DNA of 64,000 nt from Tunturibacter empetritectus. GTDB taxonomy: Bacteria; Acidobacteriota; Terriglobia; Terriglobales; Acidobacteriaceae. The stretch lies in the NCBI RefSeq assembly GCF_040358985.1, contig NZ_CP132932.1:2046001-2110000 (forward strand), in the 5' to 3' direction. Below the pieces are notes generated by a model. That model was not told where the DNA came from, did not search any database, and saw only the letters and a program-made list of their open reading frames with translations. Of this stretch, positions 10,791-19,595 are shown one piece after another. Position numbers and translations under genes: made by a program. Every line of letters begins with the position of its first letter. Position 1 is the first letter of the stretch.

Positions 10791-13181
10791 ATGTTTGTGA
10801 AGAATCGATTGTCGGTGATTTCGGTTGTGGCGGGGTGCTGCCTGTCTGCGAACGGAGCAGCGCAGGGTAGACAGCTTACAAACGAGGACTATGCCCGCGC
10901 TGAGAAGTTTATGGGGTACAACGTGAATGCGCTGGTATATCACGGCGTGGCACGGCCGACGTGGATGGCAGACGGGCGGTTCTGGTATCGCGACAATGGG
11001 CCGGAGGGGATTACGTTTACCCTGGTCGATCCTGGGAAGGGGACGAAGGTGCCTGCGTTTGATCAGGCGAAGCTGGCCGCAGCGCTGACGAGTGCGACAG
11101 GCGGCAAGATGAAGGCGGATGCGTGGCATCTGGTGATCTCAGAGATTGAGTTTTCGGATGGAGACAAGACGGTTGTTGTGGGGAGTGGCTCCCGGAGGTT
11201 TCATTGCGACCTGAGTGGTGCGGGCGTATGCACGGAGGTGATTGCGCCGGGCGGAGAGCAGGCGGCAAACAAGATTCACGGAGTTCTCTCCCCGGATAAG
11301 ACAAAGGAAGCTTTTATTCGCGATTGGAATCTCTGGATGCGCGATGTGGCTACGGGTAAGGAGGCGCAGCTGACTACCGATGGCGCGAAGGATTATGGGT
11401 ATGCGACCGATAACGCCGGCTGGACGATGAGCGATAACGCAATCCTGGTGTGGTCGCCGGATGGGAAGAGGATCGCCACGTTTCAGCAGGATCAGCGAAA
11501 GACAGGCGAGATGTACATGGTGCCTGTGACGAATGGGCACCCGGAGTTAAAGGCGTGGAAGTATCCGCTAGTGGGCGATAAGGATGTGACGATGATTGAG
11601 CGGGTGATCATCGATGTCGATGCCGCGAAGGTAATTCGGTTGAAGATGCCGCCGGATCAGCACCGGTCTACCTTGTGCGATGACGTTAGCTGCCGTGGCG
11701 GGAGTGGGTGGGACGACGTACAGTGGGGCGCGGATGGCAGGACGCTGGCGTTTGTCTCTACATCGCGTGACCACAAGCAGGAGTGGATGCGGATCGCAGA
11801 TGCTTCGACGGGCGAGGTTCGCGAGGTGATGGGCGAGACCGCACCGAAGTTTTTTGAGAGCGGCAATGACAAGGTGAACTGGAAGTATCTATCGAAGACG
11901 AATGAGCTCTTGTGGTTCAGCGAGCGAGATGGCTGGGGGCAGATGTATCTGTATGACGCCGCGACCGGCAAGCTGAAGAACCAGATTACGCATGGCGACG
12001 GGAATGTGACGCAGGTGCTGCGGGTGGATGAAACAGCGCGGAAGATCTACTTTCTCGGCGTGGGGAAGGAGCAGGGGCGCGACCCTTACTTTTCGCACTA
12101 CTACAGCATTGGGTTTGATGGAAAGGGGATGAAGCTGCTGACTCCTGAGAATGCAGATCACGCGGTGACGGTGTCGGAGGATGGGAGGTACTTTGTCGAT
12201 GTTTATTCGACTGCGACCGAGCCGCAGACGGCGGTGGTGCGGGATGAGAGCGGCAAAGTTGCGGTGGATGTAGCGAAGCAGGATATCTCGAAGCTGGTAG
12301 CTTACGGTTGGGTTCCTCCTGTGCCGATTGTGGTAAAGGCGCGGGACGGAAAGACGGACTTGTACGGTTACATGTTCAAGCCGACGAACTTCGATGCCTC
12401 GAAGAAGTATCCAATTGTGAACAGTGTTTATCCGGGACCGCAGACGGGATCATGCGGTGGACGGGGGTTTGCGGCGGCGCATCGGGATTGGCAGTCGCTG
12501 GCGGAGCTTGGGTTTGTTGTCGTGTGCATTGATGGAATGGGGACGCCGTTCCGGTCGAAGGTGTTTCATGAGTTTTACTTCGGCGACCTGGGAGACAACA
12601 CGATTCCGGACCAGGTAGCTGGGATGAAGGAGCTGGCGTCGAAGTATCCGTGGATCGATATTGAGAAGGTGGGGATGTACGGGCACTCGGGCGGCGGAAA
12701 TGCTACGGCTGCGGCGATGTTTCACTATCCCGATTTCTTCAAGGTGGGGATTGCAGAGAGTGGCAATCACGATCAACGCGACTACGAAGATGATTGGGCA
12801 GAGAAGTGGAATGGTCTGCTGGTGAAGAATGCCGATGGGACGACGAACTATGACAGTCAGGCAAATCAGTATGTGGCTAAAAATCTGAAGGGTCATCTGC
12901 TGCTGGCGCATGGTTCGATGGACAACAACGTGCCACTGAACAATACGCTGCTTGTGGTGGACGCCTTGATTAAGGCGAACAAGGACTTTGATCTGCTGAT
13001 TATTCCTAATGTCGCGCATGGCTATGGCGAGGCGAGTCAGTACATGACGCGGCGGCGGTGGGATTACTTCGTGAAGAATCTCGCGGGGGATGTGCCGCCG
13101 CATGAGTATGAGATGAAGTCTTATGCTGCGGCGATGGCGGCGGCGCGTTCGGGCCCGGGCGATGCGGAGGATGATCAGTAG
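10791..13181 (+). CDS. Secreted S9 family prolyl oligopeptidase / dipeptidyl peptidase IV-like
   Basis: A 796-residue exported serine peptidase. The N-terminus is a signal peptide (KNRLSVISVVAGCCLSANGAAQG). Residues up to about 500 form the DPP IV type beta-propeller domain. The alpha/beta hydrolase domain follows, with the nucleophile in GMYGHSGGGNATAA, an acidic residue in HGSMDNNVPL and the histidine in PNVAHGYG, in the correct order. It should remove dipeptides or cleave proline peptides in the periplasm. GGAGG at 10778-10782 stands 8 bases before ATG 10791. The 210 bases upstream hold no gene. A hairpin terminator follows at 13200. Confidence 0.92.
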   Translation: MFVKNRLSVISVVAGCCLSANGAAQGRQLTNEDYARAEKFMGYNVNALVYHGVARPTWMADGRFWYRDNGPEGITFTLVDPGKGTKVPAFDQAKLAAALTSATGGKMKADAWHLVISEIEFSDGDKTVVVGSGSRRFHCDLSGAGVCTEVIAPGGEQAANKIHGVLSPDKTKEAFIRDWNLWMRDVATGKEAQLTTDGAKDYGYATDNAGWTMSDNAILVWSPDGKRIATFQQDQRKTGEMYMVPVTNGHPELKAWKYPLVGDKDVTMIERVIIDVDAAKVIRLKMPPDQHRSTLCDDVSCRGGSGWDDVQWGADGRTLAFVSTSRDHKQEWMRIADASTGEVREVMGETAPKFFESGNDKVNWKYLSKTNELLWFSERDGWGQMYLYDAATGKLKNQITHGDGNVTQVLRVDETARKIYFLGVGKEQGRDPYFSHYYSIGFDGKGMKLLTPENADHAVTVSEDGRYFVDVYSTATEPQTAVVRDESGKVAVDVAKQDISKLVAYGWVPPVPIVVKARDGKTDLYGYMFKPTNFDASKKYPIVNSVYPGPQTGSCGGRGFAAAHRDWQSLAELGFVVVCIDGMGTPFRSKVFHEFYFGDLGDNTIPDQVAGMKELASKYPWIDIEKVGMYGHSGGGNATAAAMFHYPDFFKVGIAESGNHDQRDYEDDWAEKWNGLLVKNADGTTNYDSQANQYVAKNLKGHLLLAHGSMDNNVPLNNTLLVVDALIKANKDFDLLIIPNVAHGYGEASQYMTRRRWDYFVKNLAGDVPPHEYEMKSYAAAMAAARSGPGDAEDDQ

Positions 13182-13199
13182 AGAGGGTTAAATGTGAAT

Positions 13200-13234
13200 G
13201 GCCGGCAGAGTGATTTGCTCTGCCGACCATTTTT
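13200..13234 (+). terminator. Rho-independent terminator after the S9 peptidase
   Basis: An 11-bp stem with one mismatch (arms 13200-13210 and 13218-13228, CGGCAGAG paired with CTCTGCCG), a 7-base loop and then TTTTT. It lies between convergent genes, but the T-run serves only the plus strand. Confidence 0.85.
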
Positions 13235-13240
13235 GCTCAA

Positions 13241-13888
13241 TTATTCGACGATCTTGCCGTCGTTGCTGGAGGTGTTCGACGATTTCGCTGAAGAGACCTG
13301 CCAGCCGTTGCTGGTATTGGTGAGCGTGGCCCGGGCGTTCTGAGGCGCGGCGAGTTCGGTTTGGAGTTGAGGGTAGGCGTTTTGGGTTTCAGCAGCGGTG
13401 GCCCATCCGGCCGCATCGGCTACGGTGTAGTGGTAGTTGATCTGGGTGGTGGCGCCTACGGCGTCGGTGGTGGGGGTGGAGCTGTCGATGCTTGAGACTT
13501 TGCGGTGGCCGTAGCAGAAGTTTCCGTAACCAGGTTGGCTGGTGTCAGCGGTCCAGGCGGCGCGGCCTTTGTCGGAGAGGTCGTAGTTATTGACCTGCTT
13601 GCTGGCGATGATGAACTTCTTCTTTTCGGCGGTGGTGCGGACTAAGAGACCCTGATCGACCAGGGCATCGTAACTGGAGGTTTTACTGGCGTCAGAGGTA
13701 TCGGCCTGGACTGGGAATTTGATCGGGTCGGACCAAAGGCAGGCGGGATGGGCCGAGTAGTAGGTATTGATCGCGCTGGTGAAGTTGACGGTGTTGTCGG
13801 CTTTTTTGTTACAACCGGTTGCGAGGAGTGCTGCTGCTCCACAGAGGGCAGCTGCGCGGAGGGTGATGCGGATGTTTTGGCGGGTCAT
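13241..13888 (-). CDS. Lipoprotein of unknown function
   Basis: A 215-residue protein with a lipoprotein signal (RITLRAAALCGAAALLATGC, lipobox LATGC). The mature part contains a short pattern on loss of aromatic residues around NTYYSAHPACLW and GYGNFCYGH, and a Ser/Thr/Asn-rich tail. No known domain was recognised. It stands alone between the S9 peptidase terminator and the response regulator gene, and shares the minus strand with the two-component and ABC genes, but 120 bases separate it from them. Membership of that unit is only possible. Confidence 0.7.
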   Translation of the reverse strand: MTRQNIRITLRAAALCGAAALLATGCNKKADNTVNFTSAINTYYSAHPACLWSDPIKFPVQADTSDASKTSSYDALVDQGLLVRTTAEKKKFIIASKQVNNYDLSDKGRAAWTADTSQPGYGNFCYGHRKVSSIDSSTPTTDAVGATTQINYHYTVADAAGWATAAETQNAYPQLQTELAAPQNARATLTNTSNGWQVSSAKSSNTSSNDGKIVE

Positions 13889-14007
13889 TTCAAATGTCTC
13901 CTGAGATCTTATCTTTGCCTGGCTTGGCTTCAGGCTTTCAAGTGGGTGGGATGCAGGAGATGTTGGTTAGGTCTTCTACGAAAATGGTTGCCTGAGCGGT
14001 GCGAAGT

Positions 14008-14622
14008 TTATAGCCAGCCTTTGGTGCGGGCGATGCGGGCTGCGTCGACGCGATTGGAGGCGCCCAGCTTGGCGATGGCTTCGGACAGATAGTTACGTAC
14101 GGTGCCTTCGGAGAGATGGAGTTCAGAGGCTATCTCGGTGCTGCTGCGGCCGTCGCCGGCGCGCTGGAGGATCTGGCGTTCGCGGTCGGTGAGGGGATCG
14201 AGTTCTGCGTTCCAGGCCTCGGCGGCGAGCGCGGGGTCGACGACACGCATGCCTCGGTGGACGCGGCGGACGGCGTCGGCAAGCTCTTTCGCGGGCCGAT
14301 CCTTGAGGAGATAGCCGCGGGCCCCGGCGTCGAGCGCTCTGCGTAGGTACCCCGGGCGGGCGAAGGTTGTAAGGATGATTGTGCGAACGTTAGGATGGCT
14401 GGTGCGCAGGTTTGCGGCTAGTTCGAGGCCGGTCATGTGAGGCATCTCGATGTCGGTGACGAGGACGTCGGGTTTCATGCGGCCAACGGCTTCAAAGGCA
14501 TCGCGGCCGTTCGCTGTGGTGGCGATGACGGAGATGTCGGCTTCGAGCTCGAGCAGTGCGGAGAGGGCGCCCAGCACCATGGCTTGATCTTCGGCGAGAA
14601 CAACTCGGATGGCGGTGCTCAT
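14008..14622 (-). CDS. NarL/DesR-type response regulator
   Basis: 204 residues. The receiver domain has the acidic pair ED near residue 12, the phosphoacceptor Asp57 in VLVTDIEMP, a conserved Thr in ILTTF and Lys in LLKD. The C-terminal LuxR-type helix-turn-helix starts at LTDRERQILQ and includes EIASELHLSEGTVRNYLSEAIAKL. Its start codon overlaps the stop of the histidine kinase gene by 4 bases (ATGA), so the pair is translationally coupled. It likely controls the ABC transporter genes of the same unit, as DesKR-like pairs often do; no target site is proven. Confidence 0.93.
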   Translation of the reverse strand: MSTAIRVVLAEDQAMVLGALSALLELEADISVIATTANGRDAFEAVGRMKPDVLVTDIEMPHMTGLELAANLRTSHPNVRTIILTTFARPGYLRRALDAGARGYLLKDRPAKELADAVRRVHRGMRVVDPALAAEAWNAELDPLTDRERQILQRAGDGRSSTEIASELHLSEGTVRNYLSEAIAKLGASNRVDAARIARTKGWL

Positions 14623-15791
14623 GTGGTCACGAAGGGAGCTTTGATTTCGCTCGAATGTGTCGACGATGTTAGGTCGCTCTGGGTGTTGGGAGTGTGAGGA
14701 AGCTCGATGAGGATTGTGACGCCTGGGCTGGTTGTGATGGAGAGGCGACCGCCGAGCGATTGGACGCGCTCTCGCATTCCGCGGAGGCCGTTACCCTCTC
14801 TGATCCTGGGCTGGTTTCCGTCGTCGGTGATCAGGAGAGAGTGATAACCGTCTTCGGAGCGATCGAAGCGAATGCGACACTGCGTGGCCTTGGCGTGCCG
14901 CACGATGTTGGTGACCGCTTCGCGAACGGTGAGACACAGAACGGTCTCTTCCGGGGCATTGAGTTGAGGGACTGGAGACTCGCAGGAGAGCGCGACACCG
15001 GCGGATTGGAGGGTTTTCCGGGTTCGCTCCATTTCGGCGGTAAGGCCCTGAGACCGATATCCACCAATGGCCTCGCGGACTTCGCTGAGGGCTGTTCGCG
15101 CGGTCGCTTCAACGTCGGCGATCTCGCGGACTGCACGTCGCGGGTCGCTCTCAATGAGCCGGCCGGCGAGCTCTGCCTTGAGCACGATGACAGAGAGTGT
15201 GTGACCGAGGACATCGTGGAGGTCGCGGGCGATGCGTTCGCGTTCGGCTACGGCGGCTAGGGCGGCGTTTTCTTCCTGGGCGAGGCGGAGCTTGCAGTCG
15301 GCGCGTTTCTGCTCGGCGAAGAGGATGTTGCCGCCGCCGATGAGGAAGACAAGGAAGATGGCGATGAAGACGTTCGGCCATCCGATGTAGAGGGAGCGGT
15401 GGGGTGCGTTGAAGAGGGCGCCTTCGGCGGCAATGAAGAGAGCTTCCAGGAGGAAGAGAGAGAGTACGCGGCGTTTGGATTCGATGCTGAAGGGAAGGAA
15501 GGCGGCGGCGTAGACGAAGAAGGTGGAGCCCCCGCCGTTCCAGGGAAAGGTGATGAGGCCGAGGGCGAAGGTGGCGGCGATCATCCAGTAGCGGGTAGGG
15601 CGGCCTTCGTCGGTGGAGCGAACGTAGCCGGTGAAGAGGGCGAGGAAGGCTGCGAAGACGGCGAGAGTGCCAATCCACAGGCGGGGGCTCGGTTCGAGGA
15701 TGGGGTTGATGAAGAGGAAGCCGACGTAGGCGAGCCAGAGCCATGCCCAGTTTCGTGTGTGCCGCTTCGAGGTGTTGTCGGTGGTGCTCAT
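14619..15791 (-). CDS. DesK-like sensor histidine kinase
   Basis: 390 residues. Five or six hydrophobic segments fill the first 160 residues, with no large extracytoplasmic domain, so the stimulus is probably sensed in or at the membrane. The HisKA_3 dimerisation motif is RERIARDLHDVLGHTLSV with the phosphoacceptor histidine. The ATPase domain has the N-box (LTVREAVTNIVRHA) and G-box (GNGLRGMRERV). It overlaps the regulator gene by 4 bases. DesK relatives respond to membrane fluidity or envelope stress. Confidence 0.93.
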   Translation of the reverse strand: MSTTDNTSKRHTRNWAWLWLAYVGFLFINPILEPSPRLWIGTLAVFAAFLALFTGYVRSTDEGRPTRYWMIAATFALGLITFPWNGGGSTFFVYAAAFLPFSIESKRRVLSLFLLEALFIAAEGALFNAPHRSLYIGWPNVFIAIFLVFLIGGGNILFAEQKRADCKLRLAQEENAALAAVAERERIARDLHDVLGHTLSVIVLKAELAGRLIESDPRRAVREIADVEATARTALSEVREAIGGYRSQGLTAEMERTRKTLQSAGVALSCESPVPQLNAPEETVLCLTVREAVTNIVRHAKATQCRIRFDRSEDGYHSLLITDDGNQPRIREGNGLRGMRERVQSLGGRLSITTSPGVTILIELPHTPNTQSDLTSSTHSSEIKAPFVTT

Positions 15792-15916
15792 AGATTGTTC
15801 CAGTGCAGTTTACGCCGGTTATCGGGGTTTAGAGTTCAGATCTTAGAGGGGGCACCTCAAGAAAAGGAAGTGTATGGCTGCGAGGGACACATAAGAGGTA
15901 GAGGAGTGCGGCCGGT

Positions 15917-16699
15917 CTAGAGGTTGAGATGAAATGTGAACTTCAACCAGCCCTCCCATAGGTCGCTCCAGCTGTGGGACAGGATGCCGGGTCGCAAGTT
16001 CTTTCGCCATGCCGCCAGGATCCCGTAGAGCACACCAAGGATACTGATTACGGCGACAGCTCTCCAACCCCGGGGGTGGATCAAACCGAATACAAGGCCC
16101 TGGAGAAGAATGCCGAGCCAGAGGCGCCCCGTCAGTGCGCTGAACTGGCGTTGCAGGTAACCGCGAAAGATCAACTCTTCGCAGAATCCGGCACTGAGTG
16201 AGACCGCGATCCAGACACCGATCTCGAACAAACCGCGAACTGGAAAGGTCTCGTCGTGCGGGCCGGTGGGTGTAGCGAAGAACCGGGCAAGCACCGCGAA
16301 CGCTGCAAATGCAGTCGCTTCCCAGAGGACCCAGAAAGGCGCCGCAATCGCGAGATCTCTGAGAACGTCGCCTACACTCGACCAATGCCGGCCGGAGAGC
16401 TTCAGCAGGCTGCCGCCCCCGGATCGCACGCCGCTCCAGACATAGTAAAGAATGCCCCAATCGAAGAGGAGCGACTCGATGAATCCGGGAATGATTCTTC
16501 TCTGAATTGGCTGTGAGCCGAGGGCCGGCTGCGCGACTTCGGTATGGTCGGCAGCAGGTCCGTATTGGAGCGCAAAGCCGATTGCGAAGACAGCACAAAA
16601 GATTGCGAGCAGGCCAAGCGTGTGTTTATAGCTCGCTACCGGTTCAAGACTTCGCCGATCTTGATCTGAGATGCTGTCCCGATCTTTTAAGTCCTGCAT
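15917..16699 (-). CDS. CPBP family intramembrane metalloprotease
   Basis: 260 residues with about seven hydrophobic segments. The CPBP/Abi signature is present: EELIFRGYLQ (paired glutamates and arginine) followed by FGLIHP and a final SHSWSDLWEGW segment. Bacterial members of this Rce1-related family cleave prenylated or leader peptides, or give self-immunity to bacteriocins. It is encoded between the ABC permease and the kinase, all on the minus strand, which suggests a part in peptide processing or export together with the transporter. The substrate is unknown and no small precursor gene was seen nearby. Confidence 0.85.
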   Translation of the reverse strand: MQDLKDRDSISDQDRRSLEPVASYKHTLGLLAIFCAVFAIGFALQYGPAADHTEVAQPALGSQPIQRRIIPGFIESLLFDWGILYYVWSGVRSGGGSLLKLSGRHWSSVGDVLRDLAIAAPFWVLWEATAFAAFAVLARFFATPTGPHDETFPVRGLFEIGVWIAVSLSAGFCEELIFRGYLQRQFSALTGRLWLGILLQGLVFGLIHPRGWRAVAVISILGVLYGILAAWRKNLRPGILSHSWSDLWEGWLKFTFHLNL

Positions 16700-16749
16700 T
16701 AAGGCCTCTCTCGGTTTGTGAGACTCGATACCTTACTGAGGGTTGAGGG

Positions 16750-17538
16750 TTACATGTTCTGTTCCCTGCGGTGGAAGAGGAGGCGGCTGAGGCCCAGCAT
16801 CAGGAGGGTGAAGCCGAGGAGGGCGCTCCAGTGGCTGGCGAGGGGCATGGTGTCTCCGTAGTGGAAGACGTGAAGCATGAGCTGGGAGAGATGGTAGGTG
16901 GGGAGGAAGGGCGCGAAGCCCTGCAGCCAGTGGGGCATGAAGCGGATGGGGACCCAGAGGCCGCTGAGGAAGGACATGGGGAGGTAGATGAGATTGATGA
17001 TGCCGGGCGCGGCGTTGGCGGGGACGAGGAGTGCGAGGAGCAGACCCATGCTGGCGAAGCAGACGGAGCCGACGACGGTCATGCTGAGCATCTTGACCAG
17101 TTCGGCGGGGGAGAGGCGGACGTCGCCGAAGGCGGTGCCGACGAGGGTGAGGATGCTGACGATGATGAGGCCGAAGGCGACGGCGGCGGCGCATTTGGCG
17201 AACAGGTAGGCGGAGACGGGCATAGGGCTGGCGCGCTTGAGTTCGAGCCAGCCGGCGGCTAGATCGGAGGAGAGGCCGACGCCGATGCCGAAGAGAGCTG
17301 ATCCGATGAGGCCGAAGCAGGCGTAGCCGGCGAGCATGTATTTGGCGAGGTGGACGGAGCCGTCGTAGGCGTGGCGGTTGGCCAGCCCGAAGATGACGTA
17401 GAACATGACGGGAAAACCTATGGTTGCAAGAGAGAAGGAACGGGTACGAAGGAGTTTTACGAACTCGTACTTTGCTTCTTTGCGGTAGATGTCGGGGACG
17501 TTGGTTCCGGCGGGTTGGAGGATGGCGGCGGGGTACAT
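16750..17538 (-). CDS. ABC-2 type transporter permease
   Basis: 262 residues with six hydrophobic segments and a cytoplasmic N-terminus (YEFVKLLRTRSFSLATIGFP) typical of ABC-2 permeases linked to DesKR-like systems. The conserved SFLSGLWVPI loop before the last segments is present. ATG 17538 is preferred because an AAGGAGAC Shine-Dalgarno lies 4 bases upstream; a start 13 codons earlier has none. The ATPase gene ends 45 bases upstream. It would form the membrane channel of the exporter. Confidence 0.9.
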   Translation of the reverse strand: MYPAAILQPAGTNVPDIYRKEAKYEFVKLLRTRSFSLATIGFPVMFYVIFGLANRHAYDGSVHLAKYMLAGYACFGLIGSALFGIGVGLSSDLAAGWLELKRASPMPVSAYLFAKCAAAVAFGLIIVSILTLVGTAFGDVRLSPAELVKMLSMTVVGSVCFASMGLLLALLVPANAAPGIINLIYLPMSFLSGLWVPIRFMPHWLQGFAPFLPTYHLSQLMLHVFHYGDTMPLASHWSALLGFTLLMLGLSRLLFHRREQNM

Positions 17539-17583
17539 TGAAGTCTCCTTGTCTGGGTGAGGCGCGGATGATGGCATGAATTG

Positions 17584-18528
17584 TCAGGCCTTGGTAAGGG
17601 CCAGGAAGGCATCTTCGAGGGCCGGGCTCGCGATCTCGAGTCCGCTGAGAGTTTCGTCGCGCAGCAGCATCTCGCGGACAACCTCCTCTGCGTTGACTGC
17701 GGTCACGATGGTTGCCTCTCCGTGGTGCTCGACGCCGGTTACGGTGGAAAGAGATCGCAAAAACTCGCTTGAAAGGCTTGTGCTGCAGCGAATTCTTCGC
17801 CCGCCGCTGTTGCGTTTGATCTCGGCAGGCGTGCCTTCGCAGATGACGCGGCCTTTGTTGATGACAATGATGCGGTCGGCGAGGGCGTCCGCCTCTTCGA
17901 GGTAGTGCGTGGTGAGGAGTACGGTCTTGCCCATGGCGGAGAGGACGCGGATCTCTGCCCACAGGCCCCGGCGAGCCTCGATGTCCATACCGACGGTGGG
18001 CTCGTCGAGGAAGATGAGGTCGGGGTTGCCGCAGAGGGCGAGGGCGAAGAGGACACGCTGCCTCTGGCCGCCGCTGAGCTGGCCGAAGAGACGGTCTTCG
18101 ATGCCCTGGAGCTGCGCGATGCGGAGGATGTCTGCGGTGGGGAGAGGATTCGGATAGTAGCTGCGAAAGAGGTCGAGGTGTTCGCGGACCTTTAGCATCT
18201 CGGTGATGCGCGAGATCTGGAGCATGGCGCCGACGCGGTTGCGGGTGGCAGCTTCGCGGGGATCACTGCCGAAGACGCGGGTAGCGCCGGAGGTGGGCGC
18301 GATGAGGCCGAGGAGGAGCTTGATGGCGGTGGATTTGCCTGCGCCGTTGGGGCCGAGGAGAGCGACGATCTCGCCGGGATGCAAGGAGAGGTTGAGACGG
18401 TCGAGGGCGAGTGCGTTGCCGTAGCGCTTGGTGACGCCGGTGAGGCTGGCGATGGGCTGCTTCGACGCGATTTGAGTTCCGTTGGTGGGCCGGGCTTCGG
18501 TCTCGTAGGCGATGGCGGTCAGCGGCAT
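17584..18528 (-). CDS. ABC transporter ATP-binding protein (ABC-2 exporter type)
   Basis: 314 residues. Walker A GPNGAGKST, Q-loop region, signature LSGGQRQRV, Walker B LIFLDEP and the switch histidine (LLTTHYLEEAD) are all intact. A C-terminal extension of about 80 residues is typical of the DrrA/NatA class. It is the first gene of the minus-strand unit (ATPase, permease, CPBP protease, kinase, regulator). A palindrome that overlaps its Shine-Dalgarno lies just upstream (18538-18555). Probable function: energising export of a lipid, peptide or toxic compound. Confidence 0.93.
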   Translation of the reverse strand: MPLTAIAYETEARPTNGTQIASKQPIASLTGVTKRYGNALALDRLNLSLHPGEIVALLGPNGAGKSTAIKLLLGLIAPTSGATRVFGSDPREAATRNRVGAMLQISRITEMLKVREHLDLFRSYYPNPLPTADILRIAQLQGIEDRLFGQLSGGQRQRVLFALALCGNPDLIFLDEPTVGMDIEARRGLWAEIRVLSAMGKTVLLTTHYLEEADALADRIIVINKGRVICEGTPAEIKRNSGGRRIRCSTSLSSEFLRSLSTVTGVEHHGEATIVTAVNAEEVVREMLLRDETLSGLEIASPALEDAFLALTKA

Positions 18529-18537
18529 GATCGGTCT

Positions 18538-18555
18538 CCTGTATTGAATTACAGG
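18538..18555 (-). promoter_or_regulatory. Palindrome overlapping the ribosome-binding site of the ABC ATPase gene
   Basis: CCTGTA-6 bases-TACAGG, a perfect 6-bp inverted repeat ending 10 bases before the start codon at 18528. Read on the minus strand, the 3' arm runs directly into the AGGAG Shine-Dalgarno. It could be a DNA operator (for example for the DesR-like regulator) or an mRNA hairpin that hides the start of the unit. Confidence 0.4.
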
Positions 18556-18678
18556 ACGATGATGCGACGGATTGTGCGGCGACAGTAGTGTGGGACGTCA
18601 GGAGTTGGAGGTGACAGATGTCATGCTCTGCCGTCGACCGGAGAGCGGTCTTCTAGAATCGTCCGATACGCTTAGTCT

Positions 18679-19566
18679 ATGCACGATGAGAAAAAGATTC
18701 TTCCCTTCGCCGCGCTGTTCGTCGGTATCATTTCGATCTCCTGGTCAGCGATCTTCGTGAGATGGACTGACATGTCGGGAGTGGCCTCCGCGTTTTACCG
18801 GGTTCTGATTGCTTCGATCGCTCTTTGGATCATTCTGTTGGCGCAAAGAGGCAGTCGCCTGCGCATTTCGTCGCGGTCAGTGCCGCTATCGGCTCTGGGG
18901 GGCATCTTTTTTGCGGCGGACGTAGGTCTCTACAACGTAGCCGTTCTGCACACATCGGCTGGCAGCGCTACTTTCCTAGGCAACAACGCTCCCATCGTAG
19001 TTGGTCTAGTCACATGGTTCCTAACAAGAAAGCTACCATCCTTCAGATTCTGGGTGGCTCTGGCAATTGCCATTCTGGGAACATGCCTTATCGTTTCGAT
19101 CGACTGGAATCATATGCGGTCCTCCTTCTCTGCGGATTTGTTGGCCTCTATCGCTTCGATCTGCTTTGCGTTTTATCTTTTGACCACAGAGCGACTGAGA
19201 ACGAATACGGATACAGTGACAATTGTCGTGCTATCCACTACTGCAAGCGCGGCCGCTCTCTTGGTGTTTTCTTTTGCGGCGCATATCTCGCTAGCTATTC
19301 CGGGGTTCCAGTCACTCTTAGCTGTTGCGGGGTTAGGTTTTATCTGCCAACTGACGGGATATTTCTGCCTTACCTACGCCCTCGGACACGTACCCGCAAC
19401 GGTCTCCTCAATAGTCTTACTTGCCGTCGCGCCAATCACAGCGCTTCTTGCATTCTTTCTCTTTGGAGAACAGATGACGAGGCTACAAATTTTGGGTGGC
19501 GGATTTATACTCGCGGCGGTCTGGATTATTGCTAATCAACCACAGCCTTCAAGTTTAGAAACATAG
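18679..19566 (+). CDS. EamA/DMT family transporter
   Basis: 295 residues with ten hydrophobic segments arranged as two EamA halves. The first half has the motif WSAIFVRWTDMSGVASAFYR; the second ends with the conserved SIVLLAVAPITALLAFFLFGE. Members export or import small metabolites such as amino acids or nucleotide precursors. It is divergent from the ABC unit across 150 bases. Its third-base use is less GC-biased than that of its neighbours, which may indicate recent acquisition. Substrate unknown. Confidence 0.88.
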   Translation: MHDEKKILPFAALFVGIISISWSAIFVRWTDMSGVASAFYRVLIASIALWIILLAQRGSRLRISSRSVPLSALGGIFFAADVGLYNVAVLHTSAGSATFLGNNAPIVVGLVTWFLTRKLPSFRFWVALAIAILGTCLIVSIDWNHMRSSFSADLLASIASICFAFYLLTTERLRTNTDTVTIVVLSTTASAAALLVFSFAAHISLAIPGFQSLLAVAGLGFICQLTGYFCLTYALGHVPATVSSIVLLAVAPITALLAFFLFGEQMTRLQILGGGFILAAVWIIANQPQPSSLET

Positions 19567-19595
19567 GCTCTCATGCTTGGAAGCTGCTACCGAGA

